Shown: positions 15,445-25,151, counted from the first letter of the stretch. The stretch is DNA of 64,000 bases from Metabacillus mangrovi (GCF_009711125.1 NZ_WMIB01000020.1:1-64000); one strand, 5' to 3'. A program made the numbers and translations. The notes: generated by a model from the letters alone, not told the origin.

Positions 15445-15829
15445 AAGCAGGTGCCACAAGCTCCACTTTAATCCGGTCCGGATCCTCAAAGTAGACCGCA
15501 TAGTGCTGCTCTCCACCTGCGTAAGGATATTTCTCTGGATAAAGCATCCGGACTCCTCTGCTCTCAAGCTTTTCTTTCATTTCGTCTGCCTGGATTCTGG
15601 ATTCGGCCCAGAAGGCGAGATGGTTTAAACCCGTCCGGCAGCGGTGATAGGGAACATCGAGAAAACGTTCTTCTGTCTGGACGAAAACAAGATACGTGCT
15701 GCCCATTTTATAGCTTTGGCCCTGGTCCCACTTTTGATAGGCGGTATACCCTAGCTCTTCCAGGAACCAGCTCCAGAATTCCATAGAAAGCTTTAGGTCT
15801 GAAACATAAATTTCAACGTGGTGCAGCAT
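15443..15829 (-). CDS. VOC/glyoxalase-family protein
   Basis: The 128-residue protein starts LHHVEIYVSDLKLSMEFWSW, the first beta-alpha-beta module of vicinal-oxygen-chelate proteins. A second module holds TGLNHLAFWAES and YYAVYFEDPDRIKVELVAP-type residues (actual AVYFEDPDRIKVELVAPA). H in LHHVE, H in LNHLAF and E in KVELVA are the probable metal ligands. Members include glyoxalases, dioxygenases and resistance proteins; substrate unknown. AAAGGAGGG precedes this ATG, whereas the 17 extra codons upstream have no RBS. Confidence 0.82.
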   Translation of the reverse strand: MLHHVEIYVSDLKLSMEFWSWFLEELGYTAYQKWDQGQSYKMGSTYLVFVQTEERFLDVPYHRCRTGLNHLAFWAESRIQADEMKEKLESRGVRMLYPEKYPYAGGEQHYAVYFEDPDRIKVELVAPA

Positions 15830-15861
15830 ATCGCGCCCTCCTTTTTTAATCATGATAAACG

Positions 15862-15898
15862 AAAAACAGACAATCAGCACCGGCCGATTGTCTGTTTT
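15862..15898 (-). terminator. Terminator of the DD-carboxypeptidase gene
   Basis: AACAGACAATC pairs with GATTGTCTGTT around loop AGCACCGGCC-type sequence. On the minus strand it continues into TTTTTCGTTT. It directly follows the stop at 15900. Confidence 0.8.
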
Positions 15899-15899
15899 G

Positions 15900-16991
15900 T
15901 TATTTCACAGGCTTCTTTACTTCTTTTCCTGCTACAAGCGGAGAGCTGCCGACTTTGATGTTGTTACGCCAAATGGTTACTTCTCCGTATGCCTGCCCGA
16001 GTTTTATAGATGTAATGGTGGTTCTTGGGAAGATGTTTTTAACAGTAATCTTTAGTTTAGAGTTCTTTTTAGCCATAATGGAAATGGATTTCTTAGCAAT
16101 CATCGGTACCTTTACATTGCTGACCTTTATCGTTGTAACCGTCTGCCCTGCTTTAATCGGCCGGATGTTTTCCATCATATAAAAGGAATAATTGGTCATG
16201 GCAGTAAGATCCTTGACTGCATTCCCTTTATTGGACTTCATCACAACGCCAATCAAGGTCACGTTGCCTTTTTTGACAATCTCAACAAGGGAATTACGGG
16301 CTGCATTTGTATAACCTGTTTTTCCGCCAATTACATACGGAAGTCCATGGAACGTCGCTCGGCTTGTCATTTTCACCTTTCGGCTGGAGGTCTGGACGAC
16401 CGCAGATTTTGTCCCCATTGTCTTCAGAACTGCCGGGTAACGCAAATACGCTTCTCTTGCAATCAAGGCCATATCTTCTGCCGTTGTATAATGCTTGCTG
16501 TGATGAAGGCCGCTCGGAGTCACAAAATTGCTGTTCCGAACCCCAATTTTCTTCGCCTTCTCGTTCATAAGCTTACTGAACTTCGCTTCGCTTCCGGCTA
16601 CATGCTCGGCAATCATCGTTGCCACATCATTGCAGCTTAAAATCAGCAGCGCATTCAAAGCATTTTCCCTGCTCATCTTCTCACCCGGCTTGAGACGGAA
16701 ATACGAATTGCTGGCATCTTTATTAGCAGCATTCCTGCTCGCCGTCATCATGGTCCCCGGCTTAACCCGGTCCATCAGAATCATAGCCGTCAGCACCTTC
16801 GTCATACTTGCAGGATACCAGCGTTCATTCTGTTTCTTAGAATAAATAAGCTCCCCCGTCGCAGCATCTATAACAGCCCCGTATTGACTGTAAATCTTCG
16901 GAACCGCAACAGGCGCCGCCTTCGCAGGCACAGCTGCACCGGCAAACAATAGGAAAATCAAAATCAATAAAACCGGCTTTCTCGTAAACAT
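15900..16991 (-). CDS. D-alanyl-D-alanine carboxypeptidase (S11 family)
   Basis: The protein has 363 residues with a signal peptide (about 1-25, cleavage near AKA-AP). The three penicillin-binding motifs are present: S62-M-T-K65, S119-C-N121 and K224-T-G226. This marks a low-molecular-weight PBP that removes the terminal D-Ala from peptidoglycan stem peptides at the outer membrane face. The C-terminal domain (270-363) is beta-rich, as in PBP5/DacF, but the end lacks an obvious amphipathic anchor and is basic (KEVKKPVK). GGGGGAG precedes the ATG. It is monocistronic. It resembles sporulation-type DacF by size; which paralogue it is cannot be decided. Confidence 0.9.
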   Translation of the reverse strand: MFTRKPVLLILIFLLFAGAAVPAKAAPVAVPKIYSQYGAVIDAATGELIYSKKQNERWYPASMTKVLTAMILMDRVKPGTMMTASRNAANKDASNSYFRLKPGEKMSRENALNALLILSCNDVATMIAEHVAGSEAKFSKLMNEKAKKIGVRNSNFVTPSGLHHSKHYTTAEDMALIAREAYLRYPAVLKTMGTKSAVVQTSSRKVKMTSRATFHGLPYVIGGKTGYTNAARNSLVEIVKKGNVTLIGVVMKSNKGNAVKDLTAMTNYSFYMMENIRPIKAGQTVTTIKVSNVKVPMIAKKSISIMAKKNSKLKITVKNIFPRTTITSIKLGQAYGEVTIWRNNIKVGSSPLVAGKEVKKPVK

Positions 16992-17159
16992 GTTCTCCCC
17001 CTGTATTCATTTCTATTTTTATTGGAACATGCATCCAGATAAAAACAAATGACTTATGTACCAAAAATGACGCAGGACACATTTCCTACATCATCATACC
17101 ACCCTTTACATAATTTTCAATTGTTTTTTTATAGGTTCATAGGAAGAAATTTGATTGAG

Positions 17160-17695
17160 CAGAGTACTGAGGCCGTTCCTTTTAGAAGGACGCATTTTTC
17201 AATAGAATCTCTTGTGTTGCTGAGACCGTTACCTCTAAAAATTACGCTTTTTTATTAAAATAGCGTCCTCTGAGACCGCTCCGATGTGTTTCGGTCTCCA
17301 GTCGTCCATATCCACTGCATTCCCGCCGTTTCGGTCTCAGATGCAGCTATTCCGCTTTTTCTTGGCATGATTTGCTTGATTCATCGAAAATAGCGGCCGC
17401 TGAGACCGTTACCTCTAAAAATTACGCATTTTTATTAAAATAGCGTCCTCTGAGACCGCTTCGATGTGGTTCGGTCTCCAGGGACGCTATTTCGTCCATA
17501 TCCACTGATTTCCCGCCGTTTCGGTCTCAGACGCAGCTATTCCTCTTTTTCATGTCATGATTTGATTGTTTCATTGAAAATAGCGGCCGCTGAGACCGTT
17601 ACCTCTCAAGATGATGCATTTTCATAAAAATAGCGTCCTGTGAGACCGCTTCGATGTGGTTCGGTCTCCAGGGACGCTATTTGAGTGAAAGCGGC
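17160..17695. repeat. 190-bp modular repeat, about three tandem units
   Basis: CGGTCTCC modules start at 17292, 17472 and 17662, and CGGTCTCAG modules at 17332 and 17522. Inverted modules end in GAGACCG at 17228, 17278, 17408, 17458 and at corresponding places in the third unit. TAGCGGCCGC recurs at 17391 and 17581, exactly 190 bp apart. The first unit has lost about 10 bp (GGACGCTATT region), shortening its step to 180. The repeat fills the 720-bp gap between the dac gene and the MCP gene stop; no ORF is credible. Confidence 0.9.
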
Positions 17696-17713
17696 GAGTG
17701 CCTGCCACCCTAC

Positions 17714-19405
17714 TTACATTTTGAATTTCCCTACTGCCTTCTGCAGGTCTTCGGCCATTTTTGCGAGCATGACAGCTGAGGAAGTGATTTCTTCTGTTGA
17801 GGCAAGCTGTTCTTCAGAGGCTGCTGCAGTCATTTGGGTGCCTTCGGATGTTTCCTGAGCTACAGCAGAGATTGATCTTACGGCCTGTTCTGCTGCAGAG
17901 GTATGATCCGCAAGCTCTTTTACCTGGTTTGACAGTGCTTCCATCTCGGCGGCTGCTTCTTTTGTGGAGGTGCTGATTTCTTTGAAAAGATTCCCGGCAG
18001 AGTGGATGGCCGTCATCCCCTCTGCTACTTCATCGGTCGTTTCATTCATCTCGGTTCCTGCCTGGCTGGCAGACTCCTGAATGAGCCGGACGAGCTCCGA
18101 GATTTGCTGAGCTGAAGCTGCGGATTGTTCTGCGAGCTTGCGGACTTCATCTGCGACAACAGCAAAGCCTTTTCCCTGTTCCCCCGCTCTAGCGGCTTCA
18201 ATCGCTGCGTTCAGAGCAAGAAGATTGGTCTGGTCCGCTATACCGGTGATCACATCCACGATTTTGCCGATTTCCCTTGATCTTCCGCCCAAGTCTTTTA
18301 CCACTCTCGATAAATCTCCTACATTTTCCTCGATGATCTCCATCTGGCGAACCGATGTCAAAATCGACTGATTACCATCTGCCGCCTTCTCAAATGCCAT
18401 TCTGGCAGATCCGGAAGCAACCTTTGCCAGGTTCAGCATTTCACCGGCATTTTCAGACATCCTATGGAAGGATTGGTTGCTTTCTTCAATCGCAGCAAGC
18501 TGTTTCTCCGAACCGGAAGCGAGCTCCTGTGTCACACCGGTAATGCTCTCCGCCGCTTTGCTGCTCTCTTCGGCGCTTGCCGTCAGCTGTTCAGCACTCG
18601 AAGCCACATGCTCAGATGCCTGGCCCACCTCTTGAATCAATGTCCGTAAATTATCCACCATCCCATTAATGGACCCGGCAAGCATGCCAACCTCATCCTT
18701 TGAATCAGCCTTCACTTTTCCGGCAGAAAGGTCTCCGGCTGCCACACTTCTGGCGATAGCCGTCAGTTCTTTGAGAGGGTTGATTTTTTTTCTGAACAAA
18801 AGCAGACTGCTGATCATGACTGCCATGAGCAAAAGCATGCTGACACCAGTCAGAATTAAGTATGTCTGCATTTTGCTGCTGGTCTCATCGGATTGATTCA
18901 CTGCCCAGTCTGCCAAATTTTTTTCAAACTGATCTAGAGGCACAAGGATGTTTGATTTCCCTTCCTCGTACTCCTTTCCGAAAACATACTCACGCGCAGC
19001 ATTAAAATCTCCTTCTTTTACGGCACTCATGGAATTCCCTTCAAGCAAAACAAGGGCATCAGACTTCTGCTTCGCCTCTTCTACCAGGGAAAGCAGCGCC
19101 TCCGGAGTATCCAGTTCCTTTAGTCTGCTGACCACACGGTCCCGTGTTTTTGTTTCATTTACCTCTCTCCAATAGTTATCAAAATGCTCTTTCTCTCCAA
19201 ACTGAGCATAATTGCGGACTTCATTCGTTAAGTAATCCGAAGCACCTCTTAAATCGGCTGAAAGGGAAAGATACTCATACTGGCGGTCAAATGCTTCCCC
19301 TCTTTGGATCATGGAAGCGACCAGCATGGTAAGACTCCCAGCACCGGCTGCGGATAAAATAATCACTGATAGAATAATGACTCGAAGCATTGATGCAATT
19401 TTCAT
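17714..19405 (-). CDS. Methyl-accepting chemotaxis protein
   Basis: This 563-residue membrane receptor has TM1 at about 8-31, an extracellular helical sensor of about 150 residues, TM2 at about 181-204, HAMP ([20 protein letters not shown]), and a long cytoplasmic coiled coil. The conserved hairpin tip includes [20 protein letters not shown] and [19 protein letters not shown]. It senses an unknown ligand and signals to CheA/CheW, with adaptation by methylation of glutamates in the coiled coil. GGGGGA precedes the ATG. It is monocistronic, flanked by the 190-bp repeat downstream and the CGATATAT array upstream. Confidence 0.95.
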   Translation of the reverse strand: MKIASMLRVIILSVIILSAAGAGSLTMLVASMIQRGEAFDRQYEYLSLSADLRGASDYLTNEVRNYAQFGEKEHFDNYWREVNETKTRDRVVSRLKELDTPEALLSLVEEAKQKSDALVLLEGNSMSAVKEGDFNAAREYVFGKEYEEGKSNILVPLDQFEKNLADWAVNQSDETSSKMQTYLILTGVSMLLLMAVMISSLLLFRKKINPLKELTAIARSVAAGDLSAGKVKADSKDEVGMLAGSINGMVDNLRTLIQEVGQASEHVASSAEQLTASAEESSKAAESITGVTQELASGSEKQLAAIEESNQSFHRMSENAGEMLNLAKVASGSARMAFEKAADGNQSILTSVRQMEIIEENVGDLSRVVKDLGGRSREIGKIVDVITGIADQTNLLALNAAIEAARAGEQGKGFAVVADEVRKLAEQSAASAQQISELVRLIQESASQAGTEMNETTDEVAEGMTAIHSAGNLFKEISTSTKEAAAEMEALSNQVKELADHTSAAEQAVRSISAVAQETSEGTQMTAAASEEQLASTEEITSSAVMLAKMAEDLQKAVGKFKM

Positions 19406-19608
19406 TGTATATCCCCCATCTTTTTCTCTACCTTTCTATTATCGGCAGGAGACTGGGGGATTTAGAGCTCATTTTCCAGCAGTAATTGCTTTGATGGATT
19501 GGTTTTTTATGGCTTACTCCTTAATAATGAAGAACGGCTGGCAGGCCTGCATCTTTATTTTGACCCCGATAGAAAGGCAGGAGACTCGAATTTGGAGCCC
19601 AACCCAAT

Positions 19609-19745
19609 GTCGAACCTCCCCAAAAAATCGATATACCGTGATTTTCGCCGATATATCACGATTTTCGTCGATATATTTAAATTTGCGATGATATACTGGG
19701 ATTTTCGCTGATATATTCATATTTTCGCCGATATCCTGTTTCCTG
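19609..19745. repeat. CGATATAT repeat element, six 20-bp units
   Basis: Cores (C/T)GATAT start at 19629, 19649, 19669, 19689, 19709 and 19729, exactly 20 bp apart. Most are preceded by TTTTCGC or TTTTCGT. The left end reads TCGAACCTCCCCAAAAAATC and the right end CCGATATCCTGTTTCC. A second copy with the same ends and six units lies at 56129-56270. It is non-coding. The 19406-19786 gap holds nothing else that I can identify. Confidence 0.9.
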
Positions 19746-19786
19746 CCTGTTTTCCAGACCGTGTTGGAAGGCTATTTTAGAAGTTT

Positions 19787-20188
19787 CTACTCCATTTCCC
19801 CGCGTTCCCCGCTCAATTCTTCCTGCATCTCTTCAAATGTTAGCAGATAGTGATAGATTTGCTCGGAAAAAATGCCGTCGCTGCCTTCGAGGCGGTAATA
19901 GTCCCTGAAATCGAACAGGATTTCGTCGATCAGTTCGATCAGGTCCCCATTTGACAGTCCATCCTCATCTCCTGCCTGCATCCACTCTATGTAGATCCTC
20001 CGGATGGCTTCGTAGTCATCGATATAAGGATCGCTGAAGTCATTTGGTGAACCTTCATAATCCTCATAGCAGTCATCCGAGCAAAACAAAATCCCGTCAC
20101 TGTTCCAGCGCGTCTCGATTCCCGGCTTCCGCCTGCAGGTTTTGCAGCGTTTCCTACTCTTCTTTCCCTCTTTCAGGTTACCCTCCAT
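19787..20188 (-). CDS. Small zinc-finger-like acidic protein
   Basis: The protein has 133 residues. Near the N-terminus C-K-T-C (CKTCRRKP) and C-S-D-D-C (LFCSDDCYEDY) make a C-x2-C...C-x3-C knuckle that probably binds zinc. The remainder is strongly acidic and helical with many aromatic residues (FSDPYIDDYEAIRRIYIEW). It is cytosolic. The frame has 11 extra upstream codons, but GAGAGGA is spaced correctly to this ATG. It lies downstream of the DUF342-GAF-PilZ operon with a 75-bp gap and may be co-transcribed. No function is known. Confidence 0.7.
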   Translation of the reverse strand: MEGNLKEGKKSRKRCKTCRRKPGIETRWNSDGILFCSDDCYEDYEGSPNDFSDPYIDDYEAIRRIYIEWMQAGDEDGLSNGDLIELIDEILFDFRDYYRLEGSDGIFSEQIYHYLLTFEEMQEELSGERGEME

Positions 20189-20262
20189 AATCTTCCTCTC
20201 CCTTCTACAATCACCATACATAAGCCGATTTCATTTCTCTACGCAAAAAAGCAGCCAACCCG

Positions 20263-20820
20263 TTATTCAACCGTGGTCAGCTGCTGGTGGAGCAAATATT
20301 TTCTGAGGGCTAACAAGCCGTCTTCGGTAATCGCCTGGATTTGGGATCCATAGCGGCGCAGACTTGCAGGGAGGGACGTTTGGTTCTGGATGGATACGTT
20401 CGTTTGGAGGGTTTCCCCGCCTTCCAGCGTTACCGTAAGTGTGTATGCAGCTTCCTGATCGAGCGGTCGGTCTGTAATAAAGCCGAAGCCGTTCAGGCTG
20501 ATATCGATGATGGTGATTTCGACAAGTTCCTTCCCCCGGTCTGCAAGCTTCCCGGTTAATTGACAGGAATGCCGGAAAAAGCGCCGCCGGTCATTCGGGG
20601 CTTTTTCCTCCTGAATCGGTACGTACAGGTACAGATTGTAGTTCTCTATTTTTAATACGTATGCTGAAAATGTCCGGTTTTCGAATTTGCAGATCAGCCT
20701 GCCGCCGAGCTCAATGCCATCCAGGTTCTTGACTACGATGTTCATGAGTTCACCTTCTATATAATGAAGGGCGGCAGAGAAGGACTGATGGTCTTTGTTA
20801 ATAATCGTCATGTATTCCAT
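20263..20820 (-). CDS. PilZ-domain protein (c-di-GMP receptor)
   Basis: The 185-residue protein has an N-terminal YcgR-like beta domain (about 1-75) and a PilZ domain with R79-x3-R83 (NDRRRFFRH) and D106-x-S108-x2-G111 (DISLNGFGF). Both signatures needed to bind cyclic di-GMP are intact. AGGGG lies 7 nt before the ATG, and the start overlaps the end of the GAF gene by 13 bp, indicating translational coupling. With the DUF342 and GAF genes it forms a c-di-GMP-responsive operon. A GGDEF enzyme at 32352 could supply the ligand. Confidence 0.88.
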   Translation of the reverse strand: MEYMTIINKDHQSFSAALHYIEGELMNIVVKNLDGIELGGRLICKFENRTFSAYVLKIENYNLYLYVPIQEEKAPNDRRRFFRHSCQLTGKLADRGKELVEITIIDISLNGFGFITDRPLDQEAAYTLTVTLEGGETLQTNVSIQNQTSLPASLRRYGSQIQAITEDGLLALRKYLLHQQLTTVE

Positions 20821-22361
20821 GTGCTGTCCCCTGCTGTTTCAGAAAAGATCACATGATCTCTTTGATCCATGTGGTAAATCAGCGGTGTAATGTTGCGGGT
20901 GAGCGTATCGATGAGCAAAATTTCTTCTTCCTGCAGGCTGGATGCCGTTTCCGTGACGATTAAATATCCATACGGCCGAACCGGATCTTCACTGAAATCA
21001 TTTGTAATGCAAATCGGGGCGATGATAAGCCCTGAAGATTCTCCAAGCTTGCGGCAGAACCATTCCTCTCTGAAGCATGCAGACAGTTTTCCGGATAGAT
21101 AATCGTAATAAATGTCTTCTCCAATCTTCTCCTGCATGTCCTCATTCATCGTGAACGTTTCCCCTGCCAGATCAGCATCCGTGCTAGCCGAAATTTGATA
21201 CGCTTCACCCGTTTGAAAGGCGAAGAACGCTTTTTTCACCCCAAACCCGAGCTCGATTGTGCTGAGAGAGAGCTTCATCAATTCTTCCTTCGTTTTGCAA
21301 GAGTTGATGGTTCGGATCAGGCGGTTGTACATTTGCAGGATGCCAAGCTTCGATTCCGCTTCACGCTTTTGCTTTTCTTGTTTTTCAAATGTCTGGGCAT
21401 TGTTGAGGGCGATGTATGTAGAGGAGGCGAGCGTTTCAATCAGCTCGAATGTTCCGCTGTCATATGGAACCCCCAGTCTTGATTCACTCAGGGTCACCAG
21501 TCCGAGCAGCCTCTCCTTTTGAATGAGAATGATGTATTCCGCTTCAAGCTCCTCAAGGGCAGATGCATCCTCAAAGAAACTCGCCACCCATTCTTTTTCC
21601 TGCTTCAAATTGATTACCGTCAGGCCCGGACAGCTTCCGGTATCCCGCAGTGAGAGCTCGGCATACAGCCGTTTGAAGGAGTGGACGTTCCGGTAGCCCT
21701 TGAGCTGGATTTTATGGGAGAGAGGATCATATGTACCGAAGCCGGTGACGCGGCTGCCTGAGATTTCACTGAACACATCGGTCGCCATATCATACAGCTT
21801 GCTGATATCGAGCTCTGACAGGAGTGCTTTAATGCTTTGGTTCAAAACAAAAAGACTGAACACTTTGCGGTCCAGTTCTGCATGGACGGTTTGAAAATCC
21901 AGCAGTCGCTGGTTGTTTTCAAGAGAGGCGTTCACCAAGCTCATCAGGATTGCAGAGGTGATTTCCTCCTCCTGGCTGATCGCGGTATCGGTAAGGATCA
22001 GGCCGTCCAGCACGGTATCATTAATGAGCGGGATCGCATGAACCGCAGCAAAATCACGGATTTGTCCAGCCGTAAAATATTCGCCAAGCAGCCCATTGGA
22101 CAACGGCCTTCCGTAAAAAAGCGGCAGCCCCTCAAGCTTCTCAGTCGAAGGAATCGTGTAGTCCCTGAAATCATAGCCTTCTGTATTGATGAGGACGAAC
22201 TGGTCTTCTTTTCTTTTAAACAAAGCGGATTTTTCCAGCTTCAGCAGCTGGTTTGCAAAGTCAAAGGCAAATTGCAAAAGTACATCTTTATCATATCTCT
22301 GAGTAAAGACTTCGATCGCTTGCAGCAGCAGTTCATACCGGTCCGATTTCTCTGGGGTCAT
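20808..22361 (-). CDS. Multi-GAF-domain sensor protein
   Basis: The protein has about 517 residues without membrane segments or an output enzyme domain. Three GAF-like regions can be seen: about 20-160 (LLKLEKSALFKRKEDQFVLI), about 175-340 (SRVTGFGTYDPLSHKIQLKG, LLGLVTLSESRLG), and about 355-510 (GFGVKKAFFAFQTGEAYQIS, YGYLIVTETASSLQEEEILL). It probably senses a small ligand or redox state and acts through partners encoded alongside. Start 22361 has GAGGAG 7 nt upstream; the upstream ATG at 22376 overlaps the DUF342 stop. It is the middle gene of the DUF342-GAF-PilZ operon. Confidence 0.8.
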   Translation of the reverse strand: MTPEKSDRYELLLQAIEVFTQRYDKDVLLQFAFDFANQLLKLEKSALFKRKEDQFVLINTEGYDFRDYTIPSTEKLEGLPLFYGRPLSNGLLGEYFTAGQIRDFAAVHAIPLINDTVLDGLILTDTAISQEEEITSAILMSLVNASLENNQRLLDFQTVHAELDRKVFSLFVLNQSIKALLSELDISKLYDMATDVFSEISGSRVTGFGTYDPLSHKIQLKGYRNVHSFKRLYAELSLRDTGSCPGLTVINLKQEKEWVASFFEDASALEELEAEYIILIQKERLLGLVTLSESRLGVPYDSGTFELIETLASSTYIALNNAQTFEKQEKQKREAESKLGILQMYNRLIRTINSCKTKEELMKLSLSTIELGFGVKKAFFAFQTGEAYQISASTDADLAGETFTMNEDMQEKIGEDIYYDYLSGKLSACFREEWFCRKLGESSGLIIAPICITNDFSEDPVRPYGYLIVTETASSLQEEEILLIDTLTRNITPLIYHMDQRDHVIFSETAGDSTWNT

Positions 22362-22372
22362 CTGAAAGCTCC

Positions 22373-23944
22373 TCATTCGTATTTCAACTCGCGCCCTACT
22401 GCGTAAAAAGTGCCTTTTGTTTCGTTTTCTACCCTTTTCTTCATGTGCTTGATTTCAATGTAAGTCTCCGGGTATGCCTTTTGGAATATGGAGATTTCGC
22501 CGTCTCCTTTTACTTCAAGCATTTTCAGCAAGGATTGCCTCTGGTCTTCAAATGCGGAAAGTTCTTTCAGCATCCGGCTATGGGTACTCCGCAGGCTGCT
22601 CAGCTGTGTTTCCTGTGCACCGTTCAAGTTGGGGGCAAAGTTTTCATAGATCTCAACGTGGCGCTGTACTTCCTCCATTTTTTGAATTGCCTGCTTGTAC
22701 TCGTTCAGAAGGTGAGTGTATTGCTCTTTTAGCGCTGCCCGGTCGAAGCCCTCTACCTGGATATGGGTCTTCAGCTCGATTCGGTTGCCAATTTCATTCG
22801 CAAACACTTTACCTTGGGCGGTAATCCTGCCTCCGATGATTTTCCCTCTTTGCTGTTCGGTGATGACGTTCTTCGCTGTCAGGTTGCTTCCCATTGAATA
22901 AAAGCCGATATGAAGGTCTTCTCCCGCTTCAAGTGAGCACTCATTTGCATGCTTGACGAATATACTTTTCGCTGCCTTAATGCTTCCTTTTCCAAACACT
23001 CCGCCTTTAATAAAAAGGTCTCCGTTCAGCGCTTCAATCCGCTCCACCTGCCGGACTCCCATTTCTGACAGGACGGCAAGGTCCATCCCCGCTACAACAG
23101 AAAAGCCTTCCTGCACCGTCCCTTTCACCGTTACCGATCCGTCGAACTCAATGTTTCCTGTTCCGATTCCGACATCGCCGTCGATAACAAGGTGGTCTGC
23201 CACCGAAATACGCCCGCCTTTTCTGGATACAATCCCCTTTGCAGCGGCGCGGAGCACCATCTTACCAGCTTCCTCTTTTACAAGGACTGACTTCGGATCA
23301 TACTGAAGCTTCCGGTCTCTGCCCCTTTTCGCCTTCAGCTCTTCACCTAGAACATTGACTCCGTTAGCCCCTTCAGTCGGGGGGATTTTTTCACCGAGCC
23401 AATCACCTTCCTCCACCTCATCGACAAAATTCATATTGTAAAAGTCCGCTTTCCCCGTCTCCTCAATGACCGGCTTCCGTTCCGACAGCTCAAAATAGCG
23501 GACTGCCGCATCCTCTCCGTGAACAGGCTCCACACCCTTTGCAGCCTCCACCCATTTCATCGGAACAAGACTGTTTTTGATTTGATCCAGCAAAAGCCCC
23601 TGCTGGACCCCTTCATTCTTAAGCTTTTCAATCACGAGTTCAGGCAGCTCTGGTAAAAGTTCTTTGAATTCCGGCTCTGCAGCCATTATCTTCACACTTG
23701 CGGTCATCTTATCCTGACTTATAGAATGTGCAATGAGCGGAAGATGCTGCCCGATGCTGACCCGCCGGCCGCAAGCTTCCTGAAAAGCATTTTTCAAATT
23801 GGGAAAGGATGTAACCGATACACGAGGGTGATCCTTCAGCACCGAATTAAAATCTGATAGAGCGTATTCTTTTTTAGTGATCGTCAAATAAATGGTATCC
23901 TGTTCCTCCTCCAGCTGAAAAAACTCACTCTCCGCCAGCATCAT
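22373..23944 (-). CDS. DUF342 (FapA-like) protein
   Basis: This 523-residue protein has a large central right-handed beta-helix with phrases HLVIDGDVGIGTGNIEFDGS and SVTVKGTVQEGFSVVAGMDL, typical of DUF342/FapA. The family includes flagellar-assembly-protein-A-like polymers and surface-sensing proteins. The C-terminal 110 residues form a coiled coil (QAIQKMEEVQRHVEIYENF). GGAGGAG lies about 9 nt before this ATG; the 23 extra codons of the open frame upstream have no RBS. It is the first gene of a three-gene operon with GAF and PilZ proteins, pointing to motility or adhesion control. Confidence 0.85.
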   Translation of the reverse strand: MMLAESEFFQLEEEQDTIYLTITKKEYALSDFNSVLKDHPRVSVTSFPNLKNAFQEACGRRVSIGQHLPLIAHSISQDKMTASVKIMAAEPEFKELLPELPELVIEKLKNEGVQQGLLLDQIKNSLVPMKWVEAAKGVEPVHGEDAAVRYFELSERKPVIEETGKADFYNMNFVDEVEEGDWLGEKIPPTEGANGVNVLGEELKAKRGRDRKLQYDPKSVLVKEEAGKMVLRAAAKGIVSRKGGRISVADHLVIDGDVGIGTGNIEFDGSVTVKGTVQEGFSVVAGMDLAVLSEMGVRQVERIEALNGDLFIKGGVFGKGSIKAAKSIFVKHANECSLEAGEDLHIGFYSMGSNLTAKNVITEQQRGKIIGGRITAQGKVFANEIGNRIELKTHIQVEGFDRAALKEQYTHLLNEYKQAIQKMEEVQRHVEIYENFAPNLNGAQETQLSSLRSTHSRMLKELSAFEDQRQSLLKMLEVKGDGEISIFQKAYPETYIEIKHMKKRVENETKGTFYAVGRELKYE

Positions 23945-24094
23945 AGATGACAACTCCTCCTTATGTATCCACTTCCGGTCATTTTCCTTCAATATACCAC
24001 AATAAGAGAGCAAAAAGTCCCGGTTTACATATAATAAATAATTGTTTTTTCTTTTAATATTCTAAATTTAGGTAATACGAACTATTAATAAACA

Positions 24095-24125
24095 AAGAAA
24101 AAAGACGACTTTCGCCGTCTTCGTT
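24095..24125 (-). terminator. Terminator of the aldo/keto reductase gene
   Basis: On the minus strand AAGACG-G-CGAAAG-T-CGTCTT is followed by TTTTCTTTG, 3 bp past the stop. Confidence 0.8.
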
Positions 24126-24127
24126 TT

Positions 24128-24973
24128 CTAGATTTTAAAATTAAACTCATCCGGATCCGGACCGCTGCGCAGATTTTCATTCAGCGCATCCAGTTCATCC
24201 ATTTGCTCTTCAGACAGTTTAAAGTCATAAATGCCGATGTTTTCAAGCATTCTTGCTTCGTTCATCGATTTTGGAATGGTAATGACACCATGCTGCAGAT
24301 CCCAGCGAAGGACAATCTGAGCTGGAGTTTTGCTGTGGAAGTCTGCCATTTTCTGAATGGTATCATTTTTGAGCAAATCTCCGTTCATCAGTGGAGACCA
24401 GGCTTCCACTTGAATACCTTGTTTACGGCAGAATTCCCGCAGCTCTGTCTGTGTCAGCTTCGGATGAAACTCCACCTGATTGACCGCCGGAACAATCTCT
24501 GCATTCTCAAGCAGGTGTTCCAAATGCGAAATCTGGAAGTTGCTGACCCCGATTGCTTTTACGCGCTTCTCTTTATACAGAGTCTCGAGCGCCTTCCATG
24601 GCTCCATGTATTGATTTTTTCCAGGCCAGTGAATCAAATAAAGATCCAAGTAATCGAGTCCCATTTTTTCAAGGCTTTCTTCATAAGCCTGGATGGTCTC
24701 CTCATACGTCAAGCCGTCATTCCAGACCTTGGAGGTGATGAACAGATCCTCTCTCGCAGCAAAGCCTTCTTTAATAGCCTGGCGGATGCCGTTCCCGACG
24801 CTTTTCTCATTGCCGTAAATGGCAGCCGTATCGATGCTGCGGTACCCCATCTTAATTGCCGAAACAACGGCCTTCTCAAGCTCAGCGCCTTCTTCCACAC
24901 GGAAAACCCCGTAGCCAAGCTCAGGCATCTTCGTGCCGTTATTTAACTCTAATGCATCTATTTTAATGGACAT
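24128..24973 (-). CDS. Aldo/keto reductase
   Basis: This 281-residue TIM-barrel reductase has the catalytic tetrad D48, Y53, K82 and H115 (SIDTAAIYGNE, ITSKVW, LYLIHWPG). The NADPH site is IPKSMNEARMLENIG. It reduces aldehydes, ketones or methylglyoxal in the cytoplasm, like YvgN/YtbE of B. subtilis. The open frame has nine extra codons, but AAGGAG sits 7 nt before ATG 24973. It is monocistronic. Upstream, near 25047-25066, ATACTTTTTGGTAACA could be an operator for a stress regulator; this is weak. Confidence 0.9.
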   Translation of the reverse strand: MSIKIDALELNNGTKMPELGYGVFRVEEGAELEKAVVSAIKMGYRSIDTAAIYGNEKSVGNGIRQAIKEGFAAREDLFITSKVWNDGLTYEETIQAYEESLEKMGLDYLDLYLIHWPGKNQYMEPWKALETLYKEKRVKAIGVSNFQISHLEHLLENAEIVPAVNQVEFHPKLTQTELREFCRKQGIQVEAWSPLMNGDLLKNDTIQKMADFHSKTPAQIVLRWDLQHGVITIPKSMNEARMLENIGIYDFKLSEEQMDELDALNENLRSGPDPDEFNFKI

Positions 24974-25151
24974 GATCATGCTCCTTTTTTCGAGATGCAT
25001 CTAGTATGCTCTGTGAGAAGAACTTTGGAAAGAAGGCACTTTTTTGTGTGATAGATACTTTTTGGTAACAAATGTGCGTCCGCTATGAACCGATTCTGCT
25101 GATGAAGCATTTACTATAAAAGATTTTCAAAACAAGGAGGTTGTCCAGCGG

